Source: Gemmatimonadaceae bacterium (GTDB lineage: Bacteria > Gemmatimonadota > Gemmatimonadetes > Gemmatimonadales > Gemmatimonadaceae). Taken from it: DNA of 64,000 nt. Position 1 is the stretch's first letter; every line of letters starts with the position of its first letter. The position numbers and the translations under genes were made by a program. This document shows positions 31,485 to 42,759 of the stretch, one piece after another. Where the stretch lies: NCBI GenBank assembly GCA_019752115.1, contig JAIEMN010000023.1, forward strand, positions 119,101 through 183,100, given 5' to 3'. Below the pieces are notes generated by a model. The model searched no databases, was not told where the DNA came from, and worked only from the letters and a program-made list of their open reading frames with translations.

Positions 31485-33569
31485 ATGACTGGACCGCTGC
31501 CCTATCCGGCCACCCGCCGGGACGAGACGATCGACCACTACCACGGGACACCCGTCCCGGACCCGTACCGCTGGCTCGAGGACGACCGATCCGAGGAGAC
31601 CGCCGCCTGGGTCGAGGCCCAGAACCGGGTGACCTTCGGGGTGCTGGGGGCGATTCCCTTCCGGGACGCGCTCCGGGACCGGCTGACCACCCTGGTGAAC
31701 TACCCCCGGTCGTCCGCCCCGGAGCAGAAGGGCCCCTGGCTCCTTTTTGCCAAGAACGACGGGCTCCAGAACCAGCCCGTCTACTACCTCCAGCGGGGGG
31801 AGGCCGGCGAGCCGGAGCTGCTCCTCGACCCGAACTCCCTGTCCGCCGACGGCACGACCCGCGCCCAGGGGCTCACCTTCGACCGGCAGGCCCGGTACAT
31901 CGCTTACATGGTGAGTCACGCCGGCTCGGACTGGCAGGAGATCAAGGTGATCGACCTGGCCACCCGGCAGGAGCTCCCGGACCTGGTGAAGTGGGTCAAG
32001 GTCTCGGGGATCGCGTGGCACGGCGACGGCTTCTTCTATAGCCGGTACCCCGAGCCGGGGCCTGACGAGGGCGAGTTCTCGGCGGTGAACGATGACCACC
32101 AGGTCTGGTACCACCGCCTCGGGACGACGCAGGCCGAGGATGTGCTCGTGTATCAGGACACCGAGCACACCCAGCGCTTCCACATCGTGGGGACCACCGA
32201 AGATGAGCGCTACGCGGTGCTGTCCATCAGCGACCGCGGCCAGGGGAAAGACGGCAACGCGCTCTGGGTGAAGGATCTGCGCGTGCCCGACGCGCCGTGG
32301 ACGCCGCTCTGGCGCGACTTCGATGACCAGATGGGCGTGCTCGACAACGATGGCGACGCGCTGCTCGTGCTCACCAACCGTGGGGCGCCAAATCAGCGCA
32401 TCGTGCGGATCGACCCGGCGGCCGCCGAGGAATCGCGGTGGGTCACGGTCATTCCGGAATTGCCGGAGCCGCTCGAAAGCGCGTCGCTGGCGGGCGGGCG
32501 CATCTTTGCCAGTTATCTGCACGACGTGACCACGCGCGTCCGCGTGCACCGCTACGACGGCACGTTGGAGCGCGATGTGGCCCTCCCCGGACTGGGGACG
32601 GCCATGGGCTTTGGCGGAGAGCACGACGCCACCCACGTCTTTTACACGTTCACGAGCTTCACGGCGCCGGCCACGGTCTATCGGTACGCGATCGCGACCG
32701 GCGAAAGCACGGTGTATCGCGCCGTGGCGCTGCCGTTCGATCCGACGCAATTCGAAACGCGGCAGATCTTCGCGACGAGCAAGGACGGCACCCAGGTGCC
32801 GGCGTTCATCGTGTGCAAGAAGGGGCTCGTGCTCGATGGCAACAACCCGACGCTGCTCTACGGCTACGGCGGGTTCAACGTGGTCCTGCCGCCGCAGTTC
32901 AGCGCGCTCCGCATCGGCTTCCTCGAGCAGGGGGGCGTGTACGTGCAGGCCAACCTGCGCGGCGGCGGCGAATACGGTGAAGCGTGGCACCAGGCCGGCA
33001 TGAAGGAGAAGAAGCAGAACGTCTTCGACGACTTCATCGCGGTGGCAGAGTGGCTCTTCGCCAACGGCTACACCCGCTCCGAGAAGTTGGCCATTCAGGG
33101 CGGCTCGAACGGCGGCCTGCTGGTGGGCGCCATCATGACCCAGCGCCCGGAGCTCGCGCGCGTGGCGCTGCCGGCGGTGGGCGTGATGGACATGCTCCGC
33201 TTCCACACCTTCACGATCGGGTGGAACTGGATCGCCGACTATGGCTCGAGCGACGATCCGGAGGGGTTCCGGTACCTGTACGCGTACTCACCGCTCCACA
33301 ATCTGCGGGACGGCGTGCGCTACCCGAGCACGCTCATCACCACGGCCGATCACGACGACCGCGTGGTCCCGGCGCACTCCTTCAAGTTCGCGGCGCGCCT
33401 GCAGGCGGCGCACGCGGGGGAGAACCCGGTGCTGATCCGCGTCGAGGTCAAGTCCGGCCACGGGGCGTCGTCGCTGACCAAGCAGATCGAGGAGACGGCC
33501 GATGTGTATGCGTTCGTCTTTTCTGAGCTTGGTGTGACGCCTGCTTTTTCGCGGCCGGTAGATCGCTAA
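31485..33569 (+). CDS. Prolyl oligopeptidase (S9A serine peptidase)
   Basis: The 694-residue protein begins MTGPLPYPATRRDETIDHYH; the ATG at 31485 gives the usual N-terminus. An N-terminal propeller (PVPDPYRWLEDDRSEETAAW and following) precedes the alpha/beta hydrolase domain. The catalytic triad is S541 (IQGGSNGGLLVGA), D625 (TADHDDRV) and H659 (KSGHGASS). It cuts small peptides after proline. No signal peptide is seen, so it should be cytoplasmic. Confidence 0.93.
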   Translation: MTGPLPYPATRRDETIDHYHGTPVPDPYRWLEDDRSEETAAWVEAQNRVTFGVLGAIPFRDALRDRLTTLVNYPRSSAPEQKGPWLLFAKNDGLQNQPVYYLQRGEAGEPELLLDPNSLSADGTTRAQGLTFDRQARYIAYMVSHAGSDWQEIKVIDLATRQELPDLVKWVKVSGIAWHGDGFFYSRYPEPGPDEGEFSAVNDDHQVWYHRLGTTQAEDVLVYQDTEHTQRFHIVGTTEDERYAVLSISDRGQGKDGNALWVKDLRVPDAPWTPLWRDFDDQMGVLDNDGDALLVLTNRGAPNQRIVRIDPAAAEESRWVTVIPELPEPLESASLAGGRIFASYLHDVTTRVRVHRYDGTLERDVALPGLGTAMGFGGEHDATHVFYTFTSFTAPATVYRYAIATGESTVYRAVALPFDPTQFETRQIFATSKDGTQVPAFIVCKKGLVLDGNNPTLLYGYGGFNVVLPPQFSALRIGFLEQGGVYVQANLRGGGEYGEAWHQAGMKEKKQNVFDDFIAVAEWLFANGYTRSEKLAIQGGSNGGLLVGAIMTQRPELARVALPAVGVMDMLRFHTFTIGWNWIADYGSSDDPEGFRYLYAYSPLHNLRDGVRYPSTLITTADHDDRVVPAHSFKFAARLQAAHAGENPVLIRVEVKSGHGASSLTKQIEETADVYAFVFSELGVTPAFSRPVDR

Positions 33570-33749
33570 CAGCTGGTGCTCGCTGCGCTCGCGAGCAACG
33601 GGGAGACGGGGGGAGCCGTGCGGGTGAATGGGGGCATCGCGCGATTCAAAAATCAAAAAAGAAAACTTTTGAACAGCACCGCCCCCGCAGGCCTCGCTCG
33701 GATCCCCCCGTCCCCCCGTTGCTCGCGAGCGAAGCGAGCACCAGCTGTT
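33568..33749. repeat. Long palindrome between convergent genes (47-bp arms)
   Basis: The arms 33568-33614 and 33703-33749 are reverse complements with 2 mismatches in 47 bp and begin AACAGCTGGTGCTCGCT. The 88-bp centre holds a smaller AT-rich inverted repeat TTCAAAA/TTTTGAA (33645-33651, 33667-33673). The left arm starts within the stop codon of the peptidase gene. It may be a two-way terminator or a small mobile repeat. Confidence 0.85.
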
Positions 33750-33780
33750 TACATGCCATCAGCCGCTACAAGCGCCCGCC

Positions 33781-35775
<1,995 letters not shown>

Positions 35776-35812
35776 GGCACAGCTCTCCACGGGTGGAAGG
35801 GGACGCGCAACC

Positions 35813-37717
35813 TTAGCCCCCAGCCGCCTCCGCGGCAATCGTTTCCAGCTCCTCCCACCGGGCCATCAGCTGTTCCAGCTCGGCTTCGCGTGCGGCGACG
35901 TCCTTCTGGATGGCGATGACGCGCAGCCCATCACGCAGGACCGCCGGATCGGTGAGTTGGGCGGTGAGCGCGGCATGCGCCGCTTCGGCCGCCGCGATCT
36001 GGTCGGGGAGCGCTTCGAGCTCCCTGGTTTCCTTGTAGGTCAGCTTGCGCTTCTTGGGCCTAGGGGCGGCCGGCTCGGGGGCCGCTTTGGCGGGGGCCTT
36101 CACGGGCGCGGGCGCCACCGGTTCGGGCCGCTGCCGCAGCCAGTCGGTGTAGCCGCCCACGTACTCGCGCACGATCCCCTTCCCTTCAAAGGCCAGCGTG
36201 CTGGTGACCACGGCGTCGAGGAACGCGCGGTCGTGCGAGACCATGAGCAGCGTGCCGCTGAAGTTTACGAGCAGCTGCTCGAGTACCTCCAGCGTTTCGA
36301 GATCGAGATCGTTGGTGGGCTCATCCAGCACCAGCACGTTGAAGCGGCGCGTAAAGAGCCGCGCCAGCAGCAGGCGATTGCGCTCCCCACCGCTCAGCGC
36401 ACGCACCGGCGTCCGCGCCCGCTCGCTGCTGAACAGGAAGTCGCGCAGGTAGCCATTCACATGCTTGCGCTCGGTGCCCACCAGCACCCACTCGCTGCCG
36501 TCGCCGGTGGAATCGAAGACGGTGCGCTCGGGATCGAGCTGTTCGCGCAGCTGGTCGAAGTAGGCGATCTCGAGATTGGTCCCGTGGCGGATACTCCCCG
36601 CCTGCGGCTCGAGTTCGCCAAGCAGGAGTTTGAGCAGCGTGGTCTTGCCGGTGCCGTTCGGGCCGATGAGCCCCACGCGGTCGCCGCGCATGATGGTGGT
36701 ACTGAAGTCGCGCACGATGGGCTTGTCGCCGTGCCCAAAGGTGAGCCCCTGCGCTTCAAGCACCAAACGCCCGGAGCGATCGGCCTCCTGCACCGTCGCG
36801 CGGGTCGTGCCCTGGCGCGTGCGCCGTTCGGCGCGCTCCTTTCGCATGTCCTGCAATGCGCGCAGGCGCCCTTCGTTGCGCGTGCGGCGCGCGGTGATGC
36901 TGGTGCCCACCCAGATCTCTTCCTGCGCCAGCTTGCGGTCGAACTCTTCCCATCCCTTCTCCTCGGCGTGGAGCATCTGCTCCTTGCGCTCGAGGTACGT
37001 CTCATAGGTCGGACCGAAGTCCTGCAGGCGGCCGCGGTCGAGCTCTACGATGCGCGTGGCCACGCGGCGCAGGAACGCGCGATCGTGGGTCACGAACACC
37101 AATGAGATCCCGGCGTCGATGAGGTACTGCTCCATCCACTCGATGGCATCGATGTCGAGGTGGTTGGTGGGCTCGTCGAGGAGCAGCACATCCGGTGCAG
37201 CCACGAGAGCGCGCGCGAGGAGCGCCTGGCGTGTGCGCCCACCGCTGGCCTGCTCGATGCGCGCATCGGGATCGAGGTTTAGATGCTGCAGCACCGTCTC
37301 CACGCGCAGGTGGAGCTGCCAGGCGTCGGCAGCGTCGATCTGGCGATGCAGGCGATCGAGTTCCTTGAGCGCGCTGTCAGAGTGATCGGTACTCACCCGC
37401 ACCGACGCGGCATGATACGCGGTGAGGAGCGCACCCTGTGCGCCGAGGCCCGTGGCCGCGACATCGAACATGGAGCCGGTGAGGGTGCGCGGGACATCCT
37501 GCTCGAGGCGCGCCATGCGGATGCCGCCCTGGCGCACCACAAGGCCGCTGTCGGGCGTGAGGGTGCCCTCGAGCACCTGCATGAACGTCGTCTTGCCGGC
37601 GCCGTTGCGCCCCAGCACGCAGACGCGTTCGCCGCTGGCGATGGCGAAGTCGGCATGATCGAGCACCGGCGGGCCACCAAAGGCCACCGTCACATCCTGC
37701 AGCGAGACGAGCGCCAC
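35813..37717 (-). CDS. uup: ABC-F ATPase (Uup type)
   Basis: The 634-residue protein starts at a GTG overlapping the stop of the gene before it. It has two ATPase domains: GRNGAGKTT, ASGGRTRQ and VLLLDEPTNHLD in the first, and GPNGTGKTT, LSGGERNR and VLVLDEPTNDLD in the second. A long linker lies between them. A C-terminal coiled coil (LTYKETRELEALPDQIAAAE and following) marks the Uup branch, which acts on ribosomes or branched DNA. It has no membrane part. Confidence 0.92.
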   Translation of the reverse strand: MALVSLQDVTVAFGGPPVLDHADFAIASGERVCVLGRNGAGKTTFMQVLEGTLTPDSGLVVRQGGIRMARLEQDVPRTLTGSMFDVAATGLGAQGALLTAYHAASVRVSTDHSDSALKELDRLHRQIDAADAWQLHLRVETVLQHLNLDPDARIEQASGGRTRQALLARALVAAPDVLLLDEPTNHLDIDAIEWMEQYLIDAGISLVFVTHDRAFLRRVATRIVELDRGRLQDFGPTYETYLERKEQMLHAEEKGWEEFDRKLAQEEIWVGTSITARRTRNEGRLRALQDMRKERAERRTRQGTTRATVQEADRSGRLVLEAQGLTFGHGDKPIVRDFSTTIMRGDRVGLIGPNGTGKTTLLKLLLGELEPQAGSIRHGTNLEIAYFDQLREQLDPERTVFDSTGDGSEWVLVGTERKHVNGYLRDFLFSSERARTPVRALSGGERNRLLLARLFTRRFNVLVLDEPTNDLDLETLEVLEQLLVNFSGTLLMVSHDRAFLDAVVTSTLAFEGKGIVREYVGGYTDWLRQRPEPVAPAPVKAPAKAAPEPAAPRPKKRKLTYKETRELEALPDQIAAAEAAHAALTAQLTDPAVLRDGLRVIAIQKDVAAREAELEQLMARWEELETIAAEAAGG

Positions 37718-39300
37718 TACTTCACGCCCCGGATGGTCACCGGGCGGCTTTCGATGCCGGTGCGGTTCACCACGGTGACCACGATCTGATCCGCCGGCGC
37801 GGCGTCGGCACTGCCGATAGTGAGGCGGCGGAAGGTGGCGGGCAGCACCTGCGACGTCCACGTCCCGTTGCGGGCGATGCGCACGGTGATCCAGCGCGCG
37901 GTGGGGCCCGGCGTGACGGTGAGGACATCCTCGCCCGACACACTGTCGCGGCGCACGCGCGCGGTGGGCGCCGGCGGTGCCGCATTGCCGAGCCACGGCG
38001 ACGCGGGCACGAGCGCGGCCTCAGGGTACAGCTCGGTGACGAGCTTGTCGGCCATCGCCTGCGCGGCGGCCTGTGCCGGCGGCTGCGTGGCGACACCGAC
38101 GGCGACGGGATTGCGCGTGGGGCCGGCCACCGGCATGAGCGATCGCATGCTGAAGAAAATGTCGCCGGTCGCGGCAACACCCGCGCGGTTCGCGGCGGCG
38201 GCGCGTGTGGCGCGGACCTGATTGTTCAACTCATCGGGGCCCCACGCGGCACCGCCCTGCGCGGCGCGCGACGAGTTATGCCCGGGCCACATATGGCGCC
38301 CCTTGGTGTTCTCGCTGATCCACCAATCGAGCAGCACCGGATAGCTCTGCGCGGTCTGTGCGATGGGCCAGTAGAGTTGCGGCGTGAAGTAGTCCACCCA
38401 CCCTTCGTTGATCCACTTCTTGGAGTCGCCGGCGAGCTTTTCGTACGAGTCGAACCCCTTGATGCTCGCCGGATAGCCCGGGCGCCAGATGCCGAACGGG
38501 CTGATCCCCACTTTCACCCACGGCTTCACGCGCTTGGTGCCTTCGTACAACAGGCGCACGAATTCATCGACGTTGTGGCGCCGCCAGTCGGACAGGCCGA
38601 GCGTGCCGCCACGCTTCCGGTACGCCGCGTAGCTCGCGCTGTCGGGGAACGGGACCTCCACGCTGTCCTTCGACTCCGGGTACGGGTAGAAGTAGTCGTC
38701 CACATGGATGCCATCCACGTCGTAGCGCTTCACCACATCGAGCATGACCTTCACCGTGTGTGCGAGCACGGCGGGGACCCCCGGGTCCATCCACTCGTAC
38801 TGGCCGTAGCGGCGCACCCAGCTCGGGTGCTGCACGGTGACATGGGTGCGCGCGTGCGGCCCCTTGGCGCTCGGGTGCCGGGCGCGATAGGGATTGAACC
38901 ACGCATGCAGCTCGAGGCCGCGCTCATGCGCCGCCTTCACGGCAAAGGTGAGCGGATCGTAGTAGGGCTCCGGCGCGCGCCCCTCCACGCCGGTGAGGTA
39001 CGACGACCACGGCTCGTACGGCGAGTCGTAGAGTGCGTCGGCCGCGGGGCGGATCTGCAGCAGAATGGCATTGAGGCGCATGACCCGCGCCCGGTCGAGC
39101 ATGGCGAGGAGCTCGGCCTGCTGCTCCCACGCCGTGAGCCCGGGCTTGGACGGCCAGTCGATGTTGGCGACGGAGGCGACCCAGGCGCCGCGGAACTCGC
39201 GGGGGATGGCCGGGGGCGCCTCTGGCGCCGATTGCGCCGTGAGCGGCCCGGCGGCGGCCACCGTGACAAGCGTGAGGAAACGACGAAGGCGGGAGCGCAT
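37717..39300 (-). CDS. Secreted GHL10/DUF187 family glycoside hydrolase
   Basis: The 527-residue product has a signal peptide (FLTLVTVAAAGPLTAQSA). The family 10-like glycosidase fold is recognised by FRGAWVASVANIDWPSK, LNAILLQIRPAADALY, LELHAWFNPYRA, VDGIHVDDYFYPYPESK and KVGISPFGIWRPGYP. Members are thought to degrade cell-wall glycans. A C-terminal beta domain of about 110 residues follows. It is translationally coupled to uup (stop and GTG overlap). Confidence 0.88.
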   Translation of the reverse strand: MRSRLRRFLTLVTVAAAGPLTAQSAPEAPPAIPREFRGAWVASVANIDWPSKPGLTAWEQQAELLAMLDRARVMRLNAILLQIRPAADALYDSPYEPWSSYLTGVEGRAPEPYYDPLTFAVKAAHERGLELHAWFNPYRARHPSAKGPHARTHVTVQHPSWVRRYGQYEWMDPGVPAVLAHTVKVMLDVVKRYDVDGIHVDDYFYPYPESKDSVEVPFPDSASYAAYRKRGGTLGLSDWRRHNVDEFVRLLYEGTKRVKPWVKVGISPFGIWRPGYPASIKGFDSYEKLAGDSKKWINEGWVDYFTPQLYWPIAQTAQSYPVLLDWWISENTKGRHMWPGHNSSRAAQGGAAWGPDELNNQVRATRAAAANRAGVAATGDIFFSMRSLMPVAGPTRNPVAVGVATQPPAQAAAQAMADKLVTELYPEAALVPASPWLGNAAPPAPTARVRRDSVSGEDVLTVTPGPTARWITVRIARNGTWTSQVLPATFRRLTIGSADAAPADQIVVTVVNRTGIESRPVTIRGVK

Positions 39301-39380
39301 ACGCAGGCGATCAGAGGACTGGAAAGACGCTCTCCAAGTCTAGCCACCGCGGCGCGACCCGCCTACGCTACAGAGACCAT

Positions 39381-39827
39381 ATGGGCATCGTCGAGACCGC
39401 AGACCTGACTGCACCCCCTGGCACTACACCCGTCCTGCTGTACGATGGCGACTGCGGGTTCTGCGCCCGGAGCGTGCAGTTCGTGCTCGCCCGAGAGGCA
39501 CCGACGCGGCGAGCGGGCCTCCGCTTTGCCCCGTTACAGGGCACCTTCGGCCAGCAGGTGCGTCTGGCGCACCCGTCGCTCAACGGGGTGGATTCGGTGA
39601 TCTGGTATGACCCAGCTCGTGACGTCACGCTGGTACGCAGCGCGGCCGGGCTGGCCGTGCTGCGCCATCTGGGCGGCTGGTGGGGGGTGCTCGGCGCGAT
39701 TGGCCGGTGGGTGCCGCGCCCGCTGCGCGATGCCGTCTACAACGCCGTTGCCCGGAACCGGCACCGCCTCGCCGGCGAGGCCTGCCTGATCCCCACGGCC
39801 AGCGAGCGCGCGCGCTTTCTCGAGTAG
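39381..39827 (+). CDS. DCC-family thiol-disulfide oxidoreductase (DUF393)
   Basis: The 148-residue protein contains VLLYDGDCGFCARSVQFVL, the D-x-C-x-x-C signature with the DCC first Asp, on a thioredoxin-like fold. The end, CLIPTASERARFLE, is also typical. DCC proteins are probable redox proteins of unknown substrate. It is divergent from the glycosidase and 42 bp upstream of the amidase. Confidence 0.85.
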   Translation: MGIVETADLTAPPGTTPVLLYDGDCGFCARSVQFVLAREAPTRRAGLRFAPLQGTFGQQVRLAHPSLNGVDSVIWYDPARDVTLVRSAAGLAVLRHLGGWWGVLGAIGRWVPRPLRDAVYNAVARNRHRLAGEACLIPTASERARFLE

Positions 39828-39869
39828 GGAGCCCTAGCCGATCCCTCGTCGGCCGGGAAGCTTGTAGGC

Positions 39870-41372
39870 ATGTCGCTTCCCTTCCCCGAATACGACCACC
39901 TCGACGGCCTCGCGCTCGCGGATCTCGTGCGACGCGGCGAGGTCTCAGCCGCTGAGGTCACCGAAGCCGCGCTCGCCCGCGTGGCGGCGCGCAATCCGGC
40001 GCTCAACGCCATCGTGCGGCCGCTCGATGATCTGGCGCGCGACATGGCGGCGCGGGTCAACCGGCAGTCGCCGTTCGCTGGTGTGCCGATGGCGATCAAG
40101 GACCTGCAGGCCACCATTGCCGGCGTGCCCACCAGCCACGGCACGCGGCCCCTGCAGCAGGTGGTGCCCGATCATGACACCGAGCTTGTGGCGCGCTATC
40201 GGAAGGCCGGTGCGGTGTTCATCGGTAAATCGAACACGCCGGAGTTCGGGCTCACGCCCTTCACCGAAAGCGAAGCGCTCGGGGCGGCGCGCAATCCGTG
40301 GGATGTGTCGCGCACGACCGGTGGATCGAGTGGTGGTTCAGGCGCCGCGGTGGGCGCCCGCATCGTACCCATTGGCCACGGCGGCGACGGCGGCGGCTCG
40401 ATTCGCATTCCGGCGTCGTGCAACGGCGTCTTCGGCATCAAGCCGACTCGCGGGCGCATGCCCACGGGGCCGGATATTGGCGATGCGTGGCGTGGCTTCG
40501 CGCAGGAGCATGTCATCACGGTGAGCGTGCGCGACTCGGCGGCGATGCTGGATGTCACCGCGGGTGCCGATGCGGGAACGCCGGTGGCCTGCCCGCCGCA
40601 GGAGGGGCCATTCTTTGATGAGGTCAGCCGCGAGCCTGGCGCCCTGCGCATTGCGGTGACCACCACGCCGTTCTTTGGCGAGACGGTGCATCCCGACTGT
40701 GTTGCCGCACTCGACGATGCGGCGGCGCTGCTCGCGTCACTCGGTCATCATGTGGAGCGCGCCGAGCCACAGATCGATGGCCATCGCCTGTCGCGCGCCT
40801 TTCTCACGGTGGTCGCGGGCGAGTGTCGCGCCGATATCGAGTGGATGGGGCAACAGCTCAAGCGCGCGCCTCGGAGCGATGATGTGGAAGCCGCGACGTG
40901 GGCCCTTGGGCTCGTGGGCCAAGCGTATGGCGCCAGCGATTACGCGGTCGCCGCGCGCCAGTTGCAGGAGGCGGGGCGCACCATGGGCGCCTTTCACCAG
41001 CGCTACGATCTGCTCGTCACGCCCACGCTGGGCGCACCACCCTTCCCCATCGGCGCGCTGCAGCCGTCGAGCGCGGAGCGCGCGGCGCTCACGCTGTTCG
41101 GCAAGCTTGGTCTGGGTGGCGTCCTCAAGGCCGCAGGGCTGCTCGATGAGACGGCCAAGAAAGTGTTCGGCTTCATTCCCTACACGCCGCTCTTCAACGT
41201 GACCGGGCAGCCGGCGATGAGTGTGCCGCTCTACTGGAACGCGCAGGGGCTGCCGATCGGGACGCAGATCGTCGCGCCGTTTGGCGACGAGGCCACGCTG
41301 TTTCGCGTGGCGGGGCAATTGGAACGCGCGCGACCGTGGGCCGCGCGCGTTCCCGCCTGCGTCACTTCTTGA
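39870..41372 (+). CDS. Amidase signature enzyme
   Basis: The 500-residue enzyme has the Ser-cisSer-Lys triad: K77 (PMAIKDL), S153 (TTGGSSGGSGAAV) and nucleophile S177 (GGDGGGSIRIPAS). It hydrolyses an amide bond; the substrate cannot be predicted from sequence. There is no signal peptide. Its last 11 bp overlap the end of the convergent M28 peptidase gene. Confidence 0.92.
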   Translation: MSLPFPEYDHLDGLALADLVRRGEVSAAEVTEAALARVAARNPALNAIVRPLDDLARDMAARVNRQSPFAGVPMAIKDLQATIAGVPTSHGTRPLQQVVPDHDTELVARYRKAGAVFIGKSNTPEFGLTPFTESEALGAARNPWDVSRTTGGSSGGSGAAVGARIVPIGHGGDGGGSIRIPASCNGVFGIKPTRGRMPTGPDIGDAWRGFAQEHVITVSVRDSAAMLDVTAGADAGTPVACPPQEGPFFDEVSREPGALRIAVTTTPFFGETVHPDCVAALDDAAALLASLGHHVERAEPQIDGHRLSRAFLTVVAGECRADIEWMGQQLKRAPRSDDVEAATWALGLVGQAYGASDYAVAARQLQEAGRTMGAFHQRYDLLVTPTLGAPPFPIGALQPSSAERAALTLFGKLGLGGVLKAAGLLDETAKKVFGFIPYTPLFNVTGQPAMSVPLYWNAQGLPIGTQIVAPFGDEATLFRVAGQLERARPWAARVPACVTS

Positions 41373-42609
41373 GCGTCGCGCCCGCGAGCTTGCCCACCGC
41401 ACCCAACGTGGTCTGCGCCGCGTTGAGCCCGAGGCGGAAGTCGGCATCGGTGAACGTCTTGAACAGGTCGGTCGGCTGGTGCCAGTGCGGGTCCCAGCCG
41501 CTGCCGACCTGTGTGCCGCGCTCGTTCTCACGCAGGCTGATGGCCGGGATGAGATCCTGGAACGGCCCGGAGTCGGTGTTGGTCATGTGCGGACCGACCT
41601 GCGCCGGATAGTCGGTCGCGTACTTCTCGTTGGACGTGTGGAAGAACCACGCCAGCTCCGCACTCTGCTTGGCCATCTTGGAGTTTGACTGGAACTCGAT
41701 GTTCACATCGGCCTCGGGGCGCTGCTCGGCGCGCATGGTGCCATCGGGGTTGGGCATGCCATGGTCGAACATCATCATGTCGTGCTGGATCATGCCGAGC
41801 CACTTGGGTTCGGGATACTTGCCCGAGCCCTTGGGCTGCTCGACGCCCTGCAGCTTGGCGCGCTGATCGACATAGGCGCGCGCGCCATTGAGGCCACTCT
41901 CTTCGTTGTTCCAGAGCACGAAGCGGATGGAGCGCTCGGTCTGCACGGCCGGATCACTGAAGATGCGCGCGAGCTCCATCACGATGGCCGAGCCCGATGC
42001 GTCGTCGTTGGCGGCCTCGCCCCAGCCGATGCCGTCCATGTGGCCACCCACGATGTACATCTCCTCGGGGTGCGTGGTGCCGATCTTGGTGCAGTAGACC
42101 TCCTGCCGTTCGCCGTCCACGCTCGGCTCGGCGTTGAGGGCGCGCAGGCGGGCATCGGGCTGGCGGAGCGAGTCGCTGTTCACACCGGTGCGCGTGCGCA
42201 CGCCGCGCGCCCGCCCACCACCGGCGGCGGTGTTGTTCACCGGACGATTGACGCCCGTATTGGCGGCCGGCGCGGCCGGTGCCGCTCCCCCCGCAGGGCG
42301 CGGCTGCGGGGTCGGCGCCTTGTACTCGTAGGTGATGCGCTCGGTGTTGGTGCAGCCGTAGCTCTTGAGCTGCGCCTCGATCCAGTCCACGGCGTCGCGA
42401 TTGCGCTTGGTGCCCTGCCGGCGGTCGCCAAAGGCGGTGAGCCCCTTGATCGTGGCCTTGTACTTCTCGAGGTCGAGGCGCGACACCATCAGCGCCACCG
42501 GGTCGGCGGAGTCGATGGGGGCCGGGGTGTTGCGCAGGACGTTCCCCTGCGCGAACCCCAGGGAGGGGGTGGCGAGCAACGCCACGGCGAGCAGCGATCG
42601 GCGGGACAT
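41362..42609 (-). CDS. Secreted M28 family aminopeptidase-like enzyme
   Basis: The 415-residue product has a signal peptide (SLLAVALLATPSLGFAQG). It carries the M28 zinc ligands: IVGGHMDGIG (His), AANDDASGSA (bridging Asp), WNNEESGLNG (catalytic and ligand Glu), NTDSGPFQ (Asp) and WDPHWHQPTD (His). An Ala/Pro/Asn-rich insertion lies at about residues 105-145. It would remove N-terminal residues from peptides outside the cytoplasm. Confidence 0.92.
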   Translation of the reverse strand: MSRRSLLAVALLATPSLGFAQGNVLRNTPAPIDSADPVALMVSRLDLEKYKATIKGLTAFGDRRQGTKRNRDAVDWIEAQLKSYGCTNTERITYEYKAPTPQPRPAGGAAPAAPAANTGVNRPVNNTAAGGGRARGVRTRTGVNSDSLRQPDARLRALNAEPSVDGERQEVYCTKIGTTHPEEMYIVGGHMDGIGWGEAANDDASGSAIVMELARIFSDPAVQTERSIRFVLWNNEESGLNGARAYVDQRAKLQGVEQPKGSGKYPEPKWLGMIQHDMMMFDHGMPNPDGTMRAEQRPEADVNIEFQSNSKMAKQSAELAWFFHTSNEKYATDYPAQVGPHMTNTDSGPFQDLIPAISLRENERGTQVGSGWDPHWHQPTDLFKTFTDADFRLGLNAAQTTLGAVGKLAGATLKK

Positions 42610-42759
42610 GGGCAGATGGGAGAGGCGGGTGGGACGAAGGCAACGAGACCCTTCAAACCCTGCAGACGGCTACCACCGTCGAAGCGTTGGCGGCACACGG
42701 ACCCTGAAACCTGCGGTCCCGGGGGCCGTCCTGTCCAACGACCCTTTTCCGGATCCATC